From: Staphylococcus devriesei
GTDB taxonomy: Bacteria > Bacillota > Bacilli > Staphylococcales > Staphylococcaceae
Assembly (NCBI RefSeq): GCF_002902625.1
Contig: NZ_PPRG01000029.1
Span: forward strand, 19,834 to 83,833
Direction of reading: 5' to 3'
DNA: 64,000 bases
Below, piece after piece: positions 31,956 to 42,179 of the stretch. Below the pieces are notes generated by a model that saw only the letters and a list, made by a program, of their open reading frames with translations, made no database searches and was not told the origin of the DNA. Made by a program: the position numbers and the translations under genes. The stretch's first letter is position 1, and each line of letters opens with the position of its first letter.

Positions 31956-33002
31956 TTGGATAATGATCGTCAAAAAGCTCTAGATACAGTAATAAAAAAT
32001 ATGGAAAAATCTTTCGGTAAAGGTGCCGTAATGAAACTCGGTGATAATAAAGGTCGCCGTGTATCAAGTGTATCAAGTGGTTCAGTTACTTTAGATAATG
32101 CACTTGGAGTAGGTGGCTACCCTAAAGGAAGAATCATTGAAATATATGGGCCAGAAAGTTCTGGTAAAACAACAGTAGCATTACATGCTATCGCAGAGGT
32201 ACAAAAAAACGGAGGCGTAGCAGCATTTATTGATGCCGAACACGCACTAGACCCTGTCTATGCTGAAGCGTTAGGTGTAGATATTAATAACCTATATTTA
32301 TCTCAACCTGACCACGGTGAACAAGGTTTAGAAATTGCAGAAGCATTCGTAAGAAGTGGTGCGGTTGATATCGTAGTTGTAGACTCAGTTGCCGCATTAA
32401 CTCCTAAAGCAGAGATAGAAGGGGAAATGGGCGATACACATGTCGGTTTACAAGCTCGTTTAATGTCACAGGCGTTACGTAAACTTTCAGGTGCTATTTC
32501 AAAATCAAACACAACTGCTATCTTTATTAACCAAGTTCGTGAAAAAGTCGGCGTTATGTTCGGTAACCCTGAAACTACTCCAGGTGGTAGAGCATTAAAA
32601 TTCTATAGCTCCGTTCGTCTAGAAGTTCGTCGTGCTGAACAATTAAAACAAGGACAAGAAATTGTAGGTAATAGAACTAAAATTAAAGTCGTTAAAAATA
32701 AAGTTGCCCCGCCATTTAGAGTAGCTGAAGTTGACATTATGTATGGTCAAGGCATTTCTAAAGAAGGCGAATTGATTGATTTAGGTGTTGAAAATGAAAT
32801 TGTAGATAAATCTGGCGCTTGGTATTCATATAATGGTGAAAGAATGGGTCAAGGTAAAGAAAATGTTAAAACTTACCTTAAAGAAAACCCACAAATTAAA
32901 GATGAAATCGATCGTAAATTACGTGAAAAACTTGGTATCTTTGATGGTGACATTGAAGAAAAAGAGGAAGAACCATCTGAAACTTTATTTGATGATAAAT
33001 AA
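31956..33002 (+). CDS. recA: Recombinase RecA
   Basis: Strand-exchange ATPase and LexA coprotease. 348 residues from TTG 31956 (TTAGGAGGTTT directly upstream; product starts [20 protein letters not shown]). An upstream ATG at 31926 is in frame but lacks a ribosome site and precedes the Shine-Dalgarno sequence. Walker [24 protein letters not shown], loop L2 around [20 protein letters not shown] and an acidic tail are present. Confidence 0.97.
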   Translation: MDNDRQKALDTVIKNMEKSFGKGAVMKLGDNKGRRVSSVSSGSVTLDNALGVGGYPKGRIIEIYGPESSGKTTVALHAIAEVQKNGGVAAFIDAEHALDPVYAEALGVDINNLYLSQPDHGEQGLEIAEAFVRSGAVDIVVVDSVAALTPKAEIEGEMGDTHVGLQARLMSQALRKLSGAISKSNTTAIFINQVREKVGVMFGNPETTPGGRALKFYSSVRLEVRRAEQLKQGQEIVGNRTKIKVVKNKVAPPFRVAEVDIMYGQGISKEGELIDLGVENEIVDKSGAWYSYNGERMGQGKENVKTYLKENPQIKDEIDRKLREKLGIFDGDIEEKEEEPSETLFDDK

Positions 33003-33098
33003 CTTTTAAGAGAATAATAGCCTATTAGTTATAGTCTTAGGTTTATAGCTTTTACTTTTAGTAAATTTTATTGAAAGAACTGCTATTTTAATAAATTG

Positions 33099-33140
33099 AA
33101 GTGGGTGAAGTATGTATTATTTCATCCACTTTATTTTATT
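33099..33140 (+). terminator. recA terminator
   Basis: AAGTGGGTGAAG pairs over 12 bp (two G-T) with TTTCATCCACTT, then TATTTTATT. Confidence 0.75.
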
Positions 33141-33196
33141 ATGAAATCTAGCTTTCATAATATATGTAATTCGAATTTGCAGTGGAATTTCATATC

Positions 33197-33226
33197 TTGA
33201 CACTACCAAGATAATAAACGTACAAT
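33197..33226 (+). promoter_or_regulatory. rny promoter
   Basis: A consensus TTGACA, an 18-nt spacer and TACAAT, 85 nt before the rny start. The rest of the 308-nt recA-rny gap holds only the recA terminator. Confidence 0.65.
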
Positions 33227-33310
33227 TGATATGTATAATTATTATACAATTTATAAAATCAAATAGATTTTGATATACAAAGCAAATACCTAGAAAAAGG
33301 AGGTGTTTAT

Positions 33311-34870
33311 GTGAATTTATTAAACCTCCTACTCATTTTGCTGGGGATTATTCTAGGGGTTGTTGTAGGGTATATTGTAGCCCGAAATATATTACATCAA
33401 AAGCAACTACAAGCTAGACAAACTGCTGATGATATTATTAAGCAAGGTCAAAAAGAAGCTGAAAATATCAAAAAAGAAAAATTATTAGAGGCAAAAGAAG
33501 AAAACCAAACAATAAGAGAACAAGCTGAATCAGAGCTACGTGAAAGACGTGGCGAGCTTCAAAGACAAGAAGCCCGACTTCTTCAAAGAGAGGAAAACTT
33601 AGATCGAAAATCTGATCTTTTAGATAAAAAAGATGAGATTTTAGAACAAAAAGAATCTAAACTTGAAGAAAGACAACAACAAGTAGATGCAAAAGAGAGT
33701 AGTGTTCAATCATTAATAATGAAGCATGAACAAGAATTAGAACGCATCTCCGGTCTCACTCAAGAAGAAGCTGTCAATGAACAACTTCAGAGGGTTGAAG
33801 AAGAACTGTCACAAGATATTGCAGTACTTGTTAAAGAGAAAGAAAAAGAGGCAAAAGAGAAAGTTGATAAAACAGCAAAAGAATTATTAGCTACCACTGT
33901 TCAAAGATTAGCTGCTGATCATACAACAGAATCTACTGTCTCAGTAGTTAACTTACCAAATGATGAGATGAAAGGTCGAATTATTGGTAGAGAAGGTAGA
34001 AATATTCGTACTTTAGAAACGTTAACAGGTATCGACTTAATCATTGATGATACACCAGAAGCGGTTATTTTATCTGGTTTTGATCCAATCAGACGTGAAA
34101 TCGCAAGAACTGCTTTGGTTAATTTAGTCTCTGATGGCCGTATTCATCCCGGTCGTATTGAAGAAATGGTAGATAAAGCTAGAAAAGAAGTTGACGATAT
34201 TATTAGAGATGCTGGTGAACAAGCTACATTTGAAATTAATGTTCATAATATGCATCCAGATTTAGTTAAAGTCTTAGGTCGTCTTAATTATCGAACTAGC
34301 TATGGCCAAAACGTTCTTAAACATTCTATCGAAGTTGCGCATTTATCTGGAATGTTAGCAGCTGAATTAGGTGAAGATGTAAGTTTAGCTAAACGCGCAG
34401 GATTACTTCACGATGTGGGTAAAGCTATCGATCATGAAGTAGAAGGAAGTCACGTTGAAATTGGCGTTGAATTAGCTAAAAAATATGCTGAAAATGATAC
34501 TGTTATTAATGCTATTCATTCACATCACGGCGACGTTGAACCAACATCTATTATTTCTATTTTGGTTGCTTCAGCAGATGCATTATCTGCAGCCAGACCT
34601 GGTGCTCGTAAAGAAACGCTTGAGAATTATATACGCAGATTAGAAAGACTTGAAACACTTTCTGAAAGTTATGAAGGTGTTGAAAAAGCATTTGCTATTC
34701 AAGCGGGAAGAGAAATTAGAGTCATTGTTTCTCCAGAAGAAATAGATGACTTGAAATCATACAGAATGGCGAGAGACATTAAGAATCAAATCGAAGAAGA
34801 ATTACAATATCCTGGTCACATTAAAGTGACAGTTGTTAGAGAGACAAGAGCAGTAGAGTATGCGAAATAA
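33311..34870 (+). CDS. rny: Ribonuclease Y
   Basis: Membrane-anchored endoribonuclease that initiates mRNA decay (CvfA/YmdA). 519 residues: one N-terminal membrane helix (1-25), a long Glu/Lys/Gln coiled coil (30-200), a KH domain with [13 protein letters not shown], and the HD metal domain with [12 protein letters not shown] and the paired HSHHGD. GTG start after AAGGAGGTG. In S. aureus it affects virulence gene expression. ymdB, its usual neighbour, follows at 35417. Confidence 0.97.
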   Translation: MNLLNLLLILLGIILGVVVGYIVARNILHQKQLQARQTADDIIKQGQKEAENIKKEKLLEAKEENQTIREQAESELRERRGELQRQEARLLQREENLDRKSDLLDKKDEILEQKESKLEERQQQVDAKESSVQSLIMKHEQELERISGLTQEEAVNEQLQRVEEELSQDIAVLVKEKEKEAKEKVDKTAKELLATTVQRLAADHTTESTVSVVNLPNDEMKGRIIGREGRNIRTLETLTGIDLIIDDTPEAVILSGFDPIRREIARTALVNLVSDGRIHPGRIEEMVDKARKEVDDIIRDAGEQATFEINVHNMHPDLVKVLGRLNYRTSYGQNVLKHSIEVAHLSGMLAAELGEDVSLAKRAGLLHDVGKAIDHEVEGSHVEIGVELAKKYAENDTVINAIHSHHGDVEPTSIISILVASADALSAARPGARKETLENYIRRLERLETLSESYEGVEKAFAIQAGREIRVIVSPEEIDDLKSYRMARDIKNQIEEELQYPGHIKVTVVRETRAVEYAK

Positions 34871-34875
34871 TTATT

Positions 34876-34915
34876 AGCCTGGACATTTTAACTAAGTGTC
34901 CAGGCTCTTTAATTT
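34876..34915 (+). terminator. rny terminator
   Basis: AGCCTGGACA (34876-34885) pairs perfectly with TGTCCAGGCT (34897-34906), followed by CTTTAATTT. Confidence 0.85.
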
Positions 34916-34993
34916 GTTAGTAGTTTACAATTATGAAAACTTACAGTTCTATATAATTGGGTTGTTCAATATGTTAAATACGAAAAGATGAAA

Positions 34994-35028
34994 AAAGAGA
35001 TTAGAACGTACATCGTTCCAATCTCTTT
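34994..35028 (-). terminator. Terminator of the minus-strand small gene
   Basis: AAAGAGATTAGAACG and CGTTCCAATCTCTTT form 15 bp with one mismatch. On the minus strand the stem is followed by six T, so it mainly serves the gene ending at 35042. Confidence 0.75.
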
Positions 35029-35041
35029 AATCGTTGTTAAA

Positions 35042-35257
35042 TTATTTGAGTTGTAAATCAGTTTTTCTTAATTCAGAAATAATTTCTGCCGTGTCATAAC
35101 AACTTGTAGCAATATTTGAATATCTTTCTGCTAAACGATAAGCATTGATATATAATTCTAAGCTTTCTTTAGCAATATCTTCTGCGTCTTCTGACTTAGA
35201 AGGATTAGATTTTACTACTAATTCTGCAAATTTTTCTGGTTCAATATTAATTGACAT
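35042..35257 (-). CDS. Small conserved-looking protein of unknown function
   Basis: 71 residues, rich in Glu/Ser/Ala and probably all helical (EPEKFAELVVKSNPSKSEDA, ESLELYINAYRLAERYS), with no membrane segment. I do not recognise a domain. It is the only minus-strand gene between polC and gpx, convergent with rny, with its own terminator at 34994-35028. An AGGAG lies 13 nt before the ATG, rather far. The reading frame is clean and independent of any overlapping gene, so I consider it real. Confidence 0.65.
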   Translation of the reverse strand: MSINIEPEKFAELVVKSNPSKSEDAEDIAKESLELYINAYRLAERYSNIATSCYDTAEIISELRKTDLQLK

Positions 35258-35416
35258 TAGATTTTTACAACTCCTATTATTTTTATAAATTTATCTTAAC
35301 ATATGTTGTGAACATGCTAAAGTAAAGTGAAATAGAATTTTCAAAAGAGTATAAATCGTCTCTTTTATTCTAGTGACTTATGAATTAAACTGATTTTATG
35401 AGAGGATGAACATTAA

Positions 35417-36211
35417 ATGAGAATACTATTTATCGGTGATATTGTGGGCAAAATTGGCAGGGAAGCCATTGCTGAATATTTACCTAAAATAAAACAGGCT
35501 TATAAGCCAACAGTAAGCATAGTAAATGCTGAAAATGCAGCTCATGGGAAAGGATTAACTGAAAAAATATATAAACAATTATTAAGAGATGGCGTAGACT
35601 TTATGACGATGGGCAATCATACTTATGGTCAACGTGAAATTTATGAATTTATCGATGATGCTAAAAGAATGGTACGTCCTGCTAATTTTCCAAGTGAAGC
35701 ACCTGGAGTAGGCATGCGTTTTATACAAATTAATGATATCAAGTTAGCTATTATTAATTTGCAAGGTCGTTCATTTATGCAAGACATTGATGATCCATTT
35801 AAAAAAGCGGACCAATTGATTGAAGAAGCTCAAAAAGAAACAGATTATATCTTTGTAGACTTTCACGCTGAAACAACATCAGAAAAAAATGCTATGGGTT
35901 GGTATTTAGATGGAAGAGCTAGTGTTATGGTAGGAACACATACTCATATCCAAACGTCAGATGAACGCGTCTTGCCAAATGGTACTGGATATATAACTGA
36001 TGTCGGTATGACAGGATACTATGATGGGATACTAGGTATTAATCGTGATGAGGTTATTGAAAGGTTCATTACAAGCTTGCCTCAACGACATGTAATACCA
36101 AATGATGGTAGAAGTGTGCTATCAGGTGTTATTATTGATTTAGATAAAGAAGGAAAGACAAAGCATATCGAAAGAATTTTAATTAATGATGATCATCCAT
36201 TTAATAAATAA
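35417..36211 (+). CDS. ymdB: YmdB-family metallophosphoesterase
   Basis: 264-residue metallophosphoesterase; metal ligands in LFIGDIVGKIGRE, NAENAAHGKG, GNHTYGQ, DFHAETTSEK and GTHTHIQTSD. In B. subtilis YmdB has cyclic-nucleotide phosphodiesterase activity and affects motility versus biofilm fate. It is encoded next to RNase Y here as there. A moderate ribosome site (GAGAGGATG) precedes the ATG. Confidence 0.92.
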   Translation: MRILFIGDIVGKIGREAIAEYLPKIKQAYKPTVSIVNAENAAHGKGLTEKIYKQLLRDGVDFMTMGNHTYGQREIYEFIDDAKRMVRPANFPSEAPGVGMRFIQINDIKLAIINLQGRSFMQDIDDPFKKADQLIEEAQKETDYIFVDFHAETTSEKNAMGWYLDGRASVMVGTHTHIQTSDERVLPNGTGYITDVGMTGYYDGILGINRDEVIERFITSLPQRHVIPNDGRSVLSGVIIDLDKEGKTKHIERILINDDHPFNK

Positions 36212-36271
36212 CTTTTAACATATTGAAAAGCTATGTACATCATAGTCCATTAGTATGAATTTATTTAAATG

Positions 36272-36305
36272 CCACTGTTGACATAGTAAGACGGTGGTTA
36301 TTTTT
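36272..36305 (+). terminator. Terminator after ymdB
   Basis: CCACTGT/ACGGTGG stem with a 12-nt loop and a TTATTTTTG run. Confidence 0.65.
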
Positions 36306-36347
36306 GTTATTATTTAATATGAATTATTTCCATAGGAGGCATATGGT

Positions 36348-38108
36348 ATGAAATCACAAATATCGTGGAAAGTGGGCGGCCAACAAGGTGAAGGTATAGA
36401 GTCAACGGGTGAAATTTTTGCGACCGCAATGAACCGTAAAGGCTATTATCTATACGGGTATAGACACTTTTCTAGCCGTATAAAAGGCGGACATACGAAC
36501 AATAAAATTAGAGTATCTACTTCACCAGTTCATGCAATTAGTGATGATTTAGATATTTTAGTCGCTTTCGACCAAGAAACAATAGAACTCAATCATCATG
36601 AAATGCGTGAAGATAGCATTATTATTGCCGATGCTAAAGCAAAACCAAATAAACCAGAAGATTGCCGAGCTCAGTTAATTGAATTACCGTTTACTAGTAC
36701 TGCAAAAGAGTTAGGAACAGCATTAATGAAAAACATGGTGGCAGTCGGAGCTACATGTGCAATTATGGACTTAAACACAACTACGTTTGAAGAACTTATT
36801 ACTAATATGTTCTCTAAAAAAGGTGAAAAAGTGGTTGAAATGAATATAGAAGCATTAAACCAAGGTTATCAATTAATGAAAGAACAGTTGAACACTGTAG
36901 AAGGCGATTTTGAACTAGAAGCTAATGATGAAGAGCCCCATTTATACATGATTGGTAATGATGCTATTGGATTAGGCGCTATCTCAGCTGGATCAAGATT
37001 TATGGCAGCATATCCAATTACTCCAGCTTCAGAAATTATGGAATATATGATTGCAAATGTTCCTAAAGTCGGAGGTACAGTAGTTCAAACTGAAGATGAA
37101 ATTGCGGCTGCTAATATGGCAATTGGTGCGAACTATGCAGGTGTCAGAGCATTTACAGCAAGTGCGGGCCCAGGTTTATCACTAATGATGGAAGCTATTG
37201 GCCTTTCTGGTATGACAGAAACACCTCTAGTAATTATTAATACGCAACGTGGAGGCCCGTCTACAGGATTACCTACTAAACAAGAACAATCTGATTTAAT
37301 GCAGATGATTTATGGTACACATGGAGATATTCCTAAAATTGTCGTGGCGCCTACTGATGCAGAAGATGCATTTTATCTAACTATGGAGGCCTTTAATTTA
37401 GCCGAAGAGTATCAATGTCCAGTTATTGTATTGAGCGATTTACAACTTTCGTTAGGTAAACAAACAGTGAAACGTATAGACTACAGTAAAATCAATATCA
37501 GTCGTGGAGAGTTACTACAATCGGATATCGAACGAGAAGAAGACGATAAACAATACTTTAGACGTTACGCTTTAACTGGATCTGGAGTATCACCTAGACC
37601 AATTCCAGGCGTTAAAGGCGGTATTCATCATGTAACTGGTGTAGAACATAATGAAGAAGGTAAAACAAGTGAAGCAGCAGAAAACAGACGTCAACAAATG
37701 GAAAAACGTATGCGTAAAATAGCAAACTTATTGATCGAAAAGCCTGTAGAACTTAATGAGCCACATGAAGAAGCGGATATCTTGTTTATCGGATTCATAT
37801 CAAGTAAAGGTGCCATTCAAGAAGGTACTGCAAGGTTAGATGCGCAAGATATAAAAGTGAACACTATGCAAATTCGTCAACTACACCCCTTACCAAAAGA
37901 TGTTATTCAAGAAGCAGTAAATAAAGCTTCAAAAGTAGTAGTAGTAGAACATAACTACCAAGGACAATTATCAAATATTCTTAAAATGAATACTAATATA
38001 CAAGACAAATTAATTAATCAAACGAAATATGATGGTACGCCTTTCTTACCACACGAAATAGAAGAAAAAGGATTAGAAGTAGTAAAAGAAATTAAGGAGT
38101 TGGTTTAA
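36348..38108 (+). CDS. korA: 2-oxoacid:acceptor (ferredoxin) oxidoreductase, alpha/gamma-fused subunit
   Basis: 586-residue fusion of the gamma domain (GGQQGEGIESTGEIFATAM, residues 8-30) and the alpha domain (GSRFMAAYPITPASEIMEY, TASAGPGLSLMMEAIGL). With the next gene it forms a thiamine-diphosphate, iron-sulfur enzyme that oxidises a 2-oxoacid (2-oxoglutarate or pyruvate) to acyl-CoA with ferredoxin reduction. Annotated as KorA in staphylococci; substrate is inferred. The stop is immediately followed by the korB start. Confidence 0.88.
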   Translation: MKSQISWKVGGQQGEGIESTGEIFATAMNRKGYYLYGYRHFSSRIKGGHTNNKIRVSTSPVHAISDDLDILVAFDQETIELNHHEMREDSIIIADAKAKPNKPEDCRAQLIELPFTSTAKELGTALMKNMVAVGATCAIMDLNTTTFEELITNMFSKKGEKVVEMNIEALNQGYQLMKEQLNTVEGDFELEANDEEPHLYMIGNDAIGLGAISAGSRFMAAYPITPASEIMEYMIANVPKVGGTVVQTEDEIAAANMAIGANYAGVRAFTASAGPGLSLMMEAIGLSGMTETPLVIINTQRGGPSTGLPTKQEQSDLMQMIYGTHGDIPKIVVAPTDAEDAFYLTMEAFNLAEEYQCPVIVLSDLQLSLGKQTVKRIDYSKINISRGELLQSDIEREEDDKQYFRRYALTGSGVSPRPIPGVKGGIHHVTGVEHNEEGKTSEAAENRRQQMEKRMRKIANLLIEKPVELNEPHEEADILFIGFISSKGAIQEGTARLDAQDIKVNTMQIRQLHPLPKDVIQEAVNKASKVVVVEHNYQGQLSNILKMNTNIQDKLINQTKYDGTPFLPHEIEEKGLEVVKEIKELV

Positions 38109-38975
38109 TTGGCTACATTTAAAGACTTTCGTAATAATGTGAAGCCAAACTGGTGCCCTGGTTGTGGAGATTTCTCTGTTCAAGCTGCGATTCAAAAAGC
38201 AGCAGCAAATGTTGGATTAGAACCAGAAGAAGTTGCAATCATTACAGGTATAGGTTGTTCAGGAAGATTATCTGGCTATATTAATTCATACGGTGTCCAC
38301 GGTATTCACGGTCGTGCATTACCATTAGCTCAAGGTGTGAAAATGGCCAACAAAGATTTAACAGTGATTGCGTCTGGCGGTGATGGAGACGGATATGCTA
38401 TTGGCATGGGCCACACTGTTCATGCGCTACGCCGTAATATGAATATGACTTATATCGTTATGGATAATCAAATTTATGGTTTAACAAAAGGACAAACTTC
38501 TCCATCTTCTGCGGTTGGGTTTGTAACTAAATCAACGCCGAAAGGTAATATTGAGAAAAACGTGGCACCTTTAGAACTTGCATTATCATCAGGTGCGACA
38601 TTTGTTGCTCAAGGGTTTTCCAGTGATATCAAAGGCCTAACAAAATTAATTGAAGATGCTATTAATCATGATGGGTTCTCATTTGTAAACGTATTCTCAC
38701 CTTGTGTCACATATAATAAGGTAAATACGTATGATTGGTTTAAAGAGCATTTAGTAAGTTTAGATGATATTGAAGGTTATGATTCTACTGATAAACAATT
38801 AGCGATGAAAACTGTATTAGATTATGAATCTCTAGTGAAAGGTATCGTTTACCAAGATAGTGAAACACCTTCATATGAATCTCAAATCGAAGAATTAGAC
38901 GAAGGTGCGTTAGCTAAAAGAGATATTCATATCTCTGAAGAAGACTTCAATAATTTAACTGCACAATTTGTATAA
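38109..38975 (+). CDS. korB: 2-oxoacid:acceptor oxidoreductase, beta subunit
   Basis: 288 residues. Thiamine-diphosphate binding segment GGDGDGYAIGMGH with downstream MDNQIYGLTKGQ. Four cysteines in NWCPGCGDF, GIGCSGR and FSPCVTY can bind one 4Fe-4S cluster, as in the archaeal-type two-subunit enzymes. TTG start directly abutting korA (zero spacing); the ribosome site AAGGAGT lies in the korA 3' end. Confidence 0.9.
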   Translation: MATFKDFRNNVKPNWCPGCGDFSVQAAIQKAAANVGLEPEEVAIITGIGCSGRLSGYINSYGVHGIHGRALPLAQGVKMANKDLTVIASGGDGDGYAIGMGHTVHALRRNMNMTYIVMDNQIYGLTKGQTSPSSAVGFVTKSTPKGNIEKNVAPLELALSSGATFVAQGFSSDIKGLTKLIEDAINHDGFSFVNVFSPCVTYNKVNTYDWFKEHLVSLDDIEGYDSTDKQLAMKTVLDYESLVKGIVYQDSETPSYESQIEELDEGALAKRDIHISEEDFNNLTAQFV

Positions 38976-38999
38976 AAATAACTAATGAACATGATGTTG

Positions 39000-39055
39000 G
39001 AAGCGGGATAACGGATCTTTGAAATTTCATAAGATTTTTATCCCGCTTCTTTTAA
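39000..39055 (+). terminator. korAB terminator
   Basis: GAAGCGGGATA (39000-39010) pairs perfectly with TATCCCGCTTC (39039-39049), then TTTTAAAT. Confidence 0.8.
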
Positions 39056-39087
39056 ATAATAAAACACATATTAAAGTGAGGATGGTT

Positions 39088-39708
39088 ATGGATAAATACA
39101 AATCGATGCAAGAATTAGAAAGTAAAACCACTAGAAATAAAGATTGGACGATTCATACACAAAACAGAGATAGTAAAATAATTATATTAGCTATACATGG
39201 TGGAGGTATTGAACCAGCAACTACAGAACTGGCGAGTATTATTGCTAAGAAAGGTAACTATAATTATTTCTCATTTGATGGAATAAAGACTAAAGGAAAT
39301 AATGAGTTACATGTAACTTCCACTAAATATGATAATAAAATTGCCCTAAGTATGATAAATACAAGTGATAAAGCTATAGCGATTCACGGATGTTTAGGTG
39401 AAGAAAGAATCGTTTATATCGGTGGAAAAGATTTGCAATTAAAAAGTACTATCACTCAAGAATTAAAAGAAATAGGTGTTAATGTACAAGAAGCATCGAG
39501 GCAAATGGCTGGTTTGAAAGATGATAATATAGTAAATCAAACAACTACAAACGCAGGGGTACAACTTGAATTAACCTCTACACTAAGACGTTCATTATTT
39601 AAAAACAATCAATTTAATTATAAAAGTAGACGTAATCCTTCAAATTGGGATGACACGATGTATAAATTAGCAAACGCTATAAAAGAGGCCATTGATAAAA
39701 TAACTTAA
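39088..39708 (+). CDS. Poly-gamma-glutamate hydrolase-like protein (DUF867 family)
   Basis: 206 residues related to the phage/Bacillus PGA hydrolase (PghP/YmaC) family, zinc carboxypeptidase-like enzymes: the IHGGGIEPATTELA motif near residue 44, SFDG, and AIHGCLGEERIVYIGG. Start ATG 39088 lies 6 nt behind GTGAGG; the frame upstream runs through the korAB terminator and is rejected. Members could cleave capsular poly-gamma-glutamate, which some coagulase-negative staphylococci make; no cap operon is in this window, so the role is open. Confidence 0.75.
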   Translation: MDKYKSMQELESKTTRNKDWTIHTQNRDSKIIILAIHGGGIEPATTELASIIAKKGNYNYFSFDGIKTKGNNELHVTSTKYDNKIALSMINTSDKAIAIHGCLGEERIVYIGGKDLQLKSTITQELKEIGVNVQEASRQMAGLKDDNIVNQTTTNAGVQLELTSTLRRSLFKNNQFNYKSRRNPSNWDDTMYKLANAIKEAIDKIT

Positions 39709-39772
39709 CTCAGATTTTTAAGCACAAGGATGGTAGAATAGTAATTAAGAATAGTTAATGAGGTGATTATCA

Positions 39773-40069
39773 ATGCAAGATACATTAATGAGTGTTCAAA
39801 TTGTTCCTAGAACGCCAAATAACGAAGATGTTATACCATATGTTGATGAAGCTATTAAGGTTATTGATGAATCTGGTTTACATTTCAGAGTAGGACCACT
39901 TGAAACAACGGTCCAAGGTGAAATGAGTGAATGTTTAATTTTAATTCAAAAATTGAATGAACGTATGGTTGAATTAGAATGCCCAAGTATAATTAGTCAA
40001 GTTAAGTTTTACCATGTGCCAGAAGGTATTACAATCGAAACTTTAACAGGTAAATATGACGAAGCTTAA
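39773..40069 (+). CDS. MTH1187-family thiamine-binding protein (YqgV-like)
   Basis: 98-residue ferredoxin-like fold protein; family markers include MSVQIVPRTPN, VIDESGLHFRVGPLETTVQGE and VKFYHVPEG. Family members have been shown to bind thiamine or its precursor. The thiamine-related transporter thiW lies 2.1 kb downstream, which may be more than coincidence. GAGGTGAT ribosome site. Confidence 0.85.
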   Translation: MQDTLMSVQIVPRTPNNEDVIPYVDEAIKVIDESGLHFRVGPLETTVQGEMSECLILIQKLNERMVELECPSIISQVKFYHVPEGITIETLTGKYDEA

Positions 40070-40101
40070 ATTGAATAGGTAAGAACATCACTACATTTAT
40101 T

Positions 40102-40142
40102 AGCCTAGAACATTCATTATAAAATGTTTGAGGCTTTTTTAA
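40102..40142 (+). terminator. Terminator after the thiamine-binding protein gene
   Basis: AGCCT..AACATT pairs with AATGTTT..AGGCT (40102-40135) and is followed by TTTTTTAATT. Confidence 0.75.
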
Positions 40143-40177
40143 TTATTTATATTTAATCAATTTGCTTTAAACTCTTT

Positions 40178-40206
40178 TTGCACTTTATGACTAATTTTAA
40201 TATAAT
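40178..40206 (+). promoter_or_regulatory. Promoter upstream of miaB
   Basis: TTGCAC, 17-nt spacer, perfect TATAAT; 40 nt before the miaB GTG. Confidence 0.6.
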
Positions 40207-40246
40207 GTAATAATGGTATTAGGGCATATAGAAAGGATTTTTAAAA

Positions 40247-41791
40247 GTGAATGAAGAGCAAAGAAAAGCTGGTACGATAAATATTTTAAATGAACGTGAT
40301 AAGAACGTAGAGAAAGATTATAGTAAATATTTTGAAAGTGTTTATCAACCGCCTAGTCTCAAAGAGGCACGTAAACGCGGTAAACAAGCTATCAATTATA
40401 ATAGAGATTTTCATATTGATGACAAATTTAAGGGGATGGGCAAAGGTCGTACATTCCTAATTAAAACATACGGTTGTCAAATGAATGCACATGATACTGA
40501 AGTTATGGCAGGAATTCTACAGGCATTAGAATATACTGCGACTGATGATATTAACGAAGCGGATGTCATTCTTATTAATACTTGTGCTATCCGTGAAAAT
40601 GCGGAGAATAAAGTATTTAGTGAAATTGGTAATTTAAAGCATCTTAAGAAAAATAGACCAGAAGCCTTAATTGGTGTATGTGGTTGTATGTCTCAAGAAG
40701 AATCTGTTGTTAATAAAATTCTTAAATCTTATCAAAATGTTGATATGATTTTTGGTACACATAATATTCATAAGTTACCTGAAATACTTGAAGAAGCCTA
40801 TCTATCAAAAGCAATGGTAGTCGAGGTTTGGTCTAAAGAAGGCGACATAATTGAAAACTTACCTAAGGTCCGTGAAGGTAGTACCAAGGCTTGGGTAAAT
40901 ATTATGTACGGTTGCGATAAGTTCTGTACTTATTGCATTGTACCTTTTACTAGAGGTAAAGAACGTAGTCGTAGACCAGAAGATATCATTGAAGAAGTTA
41001 GAGGTTTGGCACGAGATGGCTATAAGGAAATTACTTTATTAGGTCAAAATGTCAATTCCTATGGTAAAGATATTAAAGACTTGGAATATGGATTAGGAGA
41101 TTTACTTGAAGATATTTCTCAAATTGATATTCCACGTGTTCGGTTTACAACCAGTCATCCTTGGGACTTTACTGATCGCATGATTGAAGTTATCGCAAAA
41201 GGTGGCAATATAGTCCCTCATATACATTTACCGGTTCAATCAGGCAATAATGCAGTATTAAAAATAATGGGACGTAAGTATACTAGAGAAAGTTACTTAG
41301 ATTTAGTAACTAGAATTAAACGAGCAATTCCTAATGTAGCATTGACTACTGATATTATAGTAGGTTATCCAAATGAAACTGAAGAACAGTTTGAAGAGAC
41401 ATTATCACTATATGATGAAGTTCAATTTGAACACGCTTATACTTATTTATATTCTCAAAGAGATGGTACACCAGCAGCGAATATGAAAGATAATGTGCCA
41501 GAGGATGTTAAAAAAGAGCGTTTACAACGCTTAAACAAAAAAGTTGGACAATACTCTGAAGAAGCAATGCAACAGTATAATGGTAAAACAGTGACAGTCC
41601 TATGTGAAGGTGGAAGTAAAAAAGACGCTTCAGTTTTAGCAGGCTATACTGAAAAAAATAAATTGGTCAATTTTAATGGCCCGCGCGAAGCAATAGGTAA
41701 ATTAGTAGATGTGAAAATTGATGAAGCCAAACAATATTCATTGAACGGGACTTTTGTTCGATTTCATGATGATGCATTGGTGACTAATTAA
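40247..41791 (+). CDS. miaB: tRNA-2-methylthio-N6-dimethylallyladenosine synthase
   Basis: Radical-SAM methylthiotransferase acting on i6A37 of tRNA, the next step after MiaA (53897). 514 residues: N-terminal cluster cysteines in [23 protein letters not shown] and GVCGCM; radical SAM motif [14 protein letters not shown] near residue 222; C-terminal TRAM domain (about 445-505). The N-terminal extension of about 65 residues is typical of Gram-positive MiaB. GTG start. Confidence 0.96.
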   Translation: MNEEQRKAGTINILNERDKNVEKDYSKYFESVYQPPSLKEARKRGKQAINYNRDFHIDDKFKGMGKGRTFLIKTYGCQMNAHDTEVMAGILQALEYTATDDINEADVILINTCAIRENAENKVFSEIGNLKHLKKNRPEALIGVCGCMSQEESVVNKILKSYQNVDMIFGTHNIHKLPEILEEAYLSKAMVVEVWSKEGDIIENLPKVREGSTKAWVNIMYGCDKFCTYCIVPFTRGKERSRRPEDIIEEVRGLARDGYKEITLLGQNVNSYGKDIKDLEYGLGDLLEDISQIDIPRVRFTTSHPWDFTDRMIEVIAKGGNIVPHIHLPVQSGNNAVLKIMGRKYTRESYLDLVTRIKRAIPNVALTTDIIVGYPNETEEQFEETLSLYDEVQFEHAYTYLYSQRDGTPAANMKDNVPEDVKKERLQRLNKKVGQYSEEAMQQYNGKTVTVLCEGGSKKDASVLAGYTEKNKLVNFNGPREAIGKLVDVKIDEAKQYSLNGTFVRFHDDALVTN

Positions 41792-41792
41792 A

Positions 41793-42164
41793 ATGTATAC
41801 TAAAGAGGAAATATTAAAACAAGCGGATCAACTTTCTCACAAAATTAAAGGGCTCGAAAGTATTAAATCTTACCAAAATATTGAAAAACAAATTCATGAT
41901 AACCAAACTATTGATGAGAAAATGAAGCTTTTAAAGAAGCAACAAAAGCAATCTGTAAACCTACAAAATTATGGTAAGAAACATGCATATGAACAATCTG
42001 AAGAGGAAATTCATACGCTTGAGAATGAAATTAATAATTTACCTATTGTAGAAGAATTTCGTTCAGCTCAATATGAAGCGAATGACTTATTACAAATGAT
42101 GATAAGCACTATGGAAAATAGATTAAATGATTATAATAAACAAGAACATGATAATTATAATTAA
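41793..42164 (+). CDS. ricA: RicA/YmcA, YlbF-family subunit of the Rnase-Y-associated complex
   Basis: 123-residue helical protein of the YlbF/YmcA family (TKEEILKQADQLSHKIKGLE, VEEFRSAQYEANDLLQMM). In B. subtilis RicA forms the Fe-S-bearing Y-complex with RicT and RicF and redirects RNase Y to process operon mRNAs. It is directly downstream of miaB, as in Bacillus. The start is 1 nt after the miaB stop, with only a weak ribosome site (so coupled translation). Confidence 0.88.
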   Translation: MYTKEEILKQADQLSHKIKGLESIKSYQNIEKQIHDNQTIDEKMKLLKKQQKQSVNLQNYGKKHAYEQSEEEIHTLENEINNLPIVEEFRSAQYEANDLLQMMISTMENRLNDYNKQEHDNYN

Positions 42165-42179
42165 GAAAGGAATAACACC

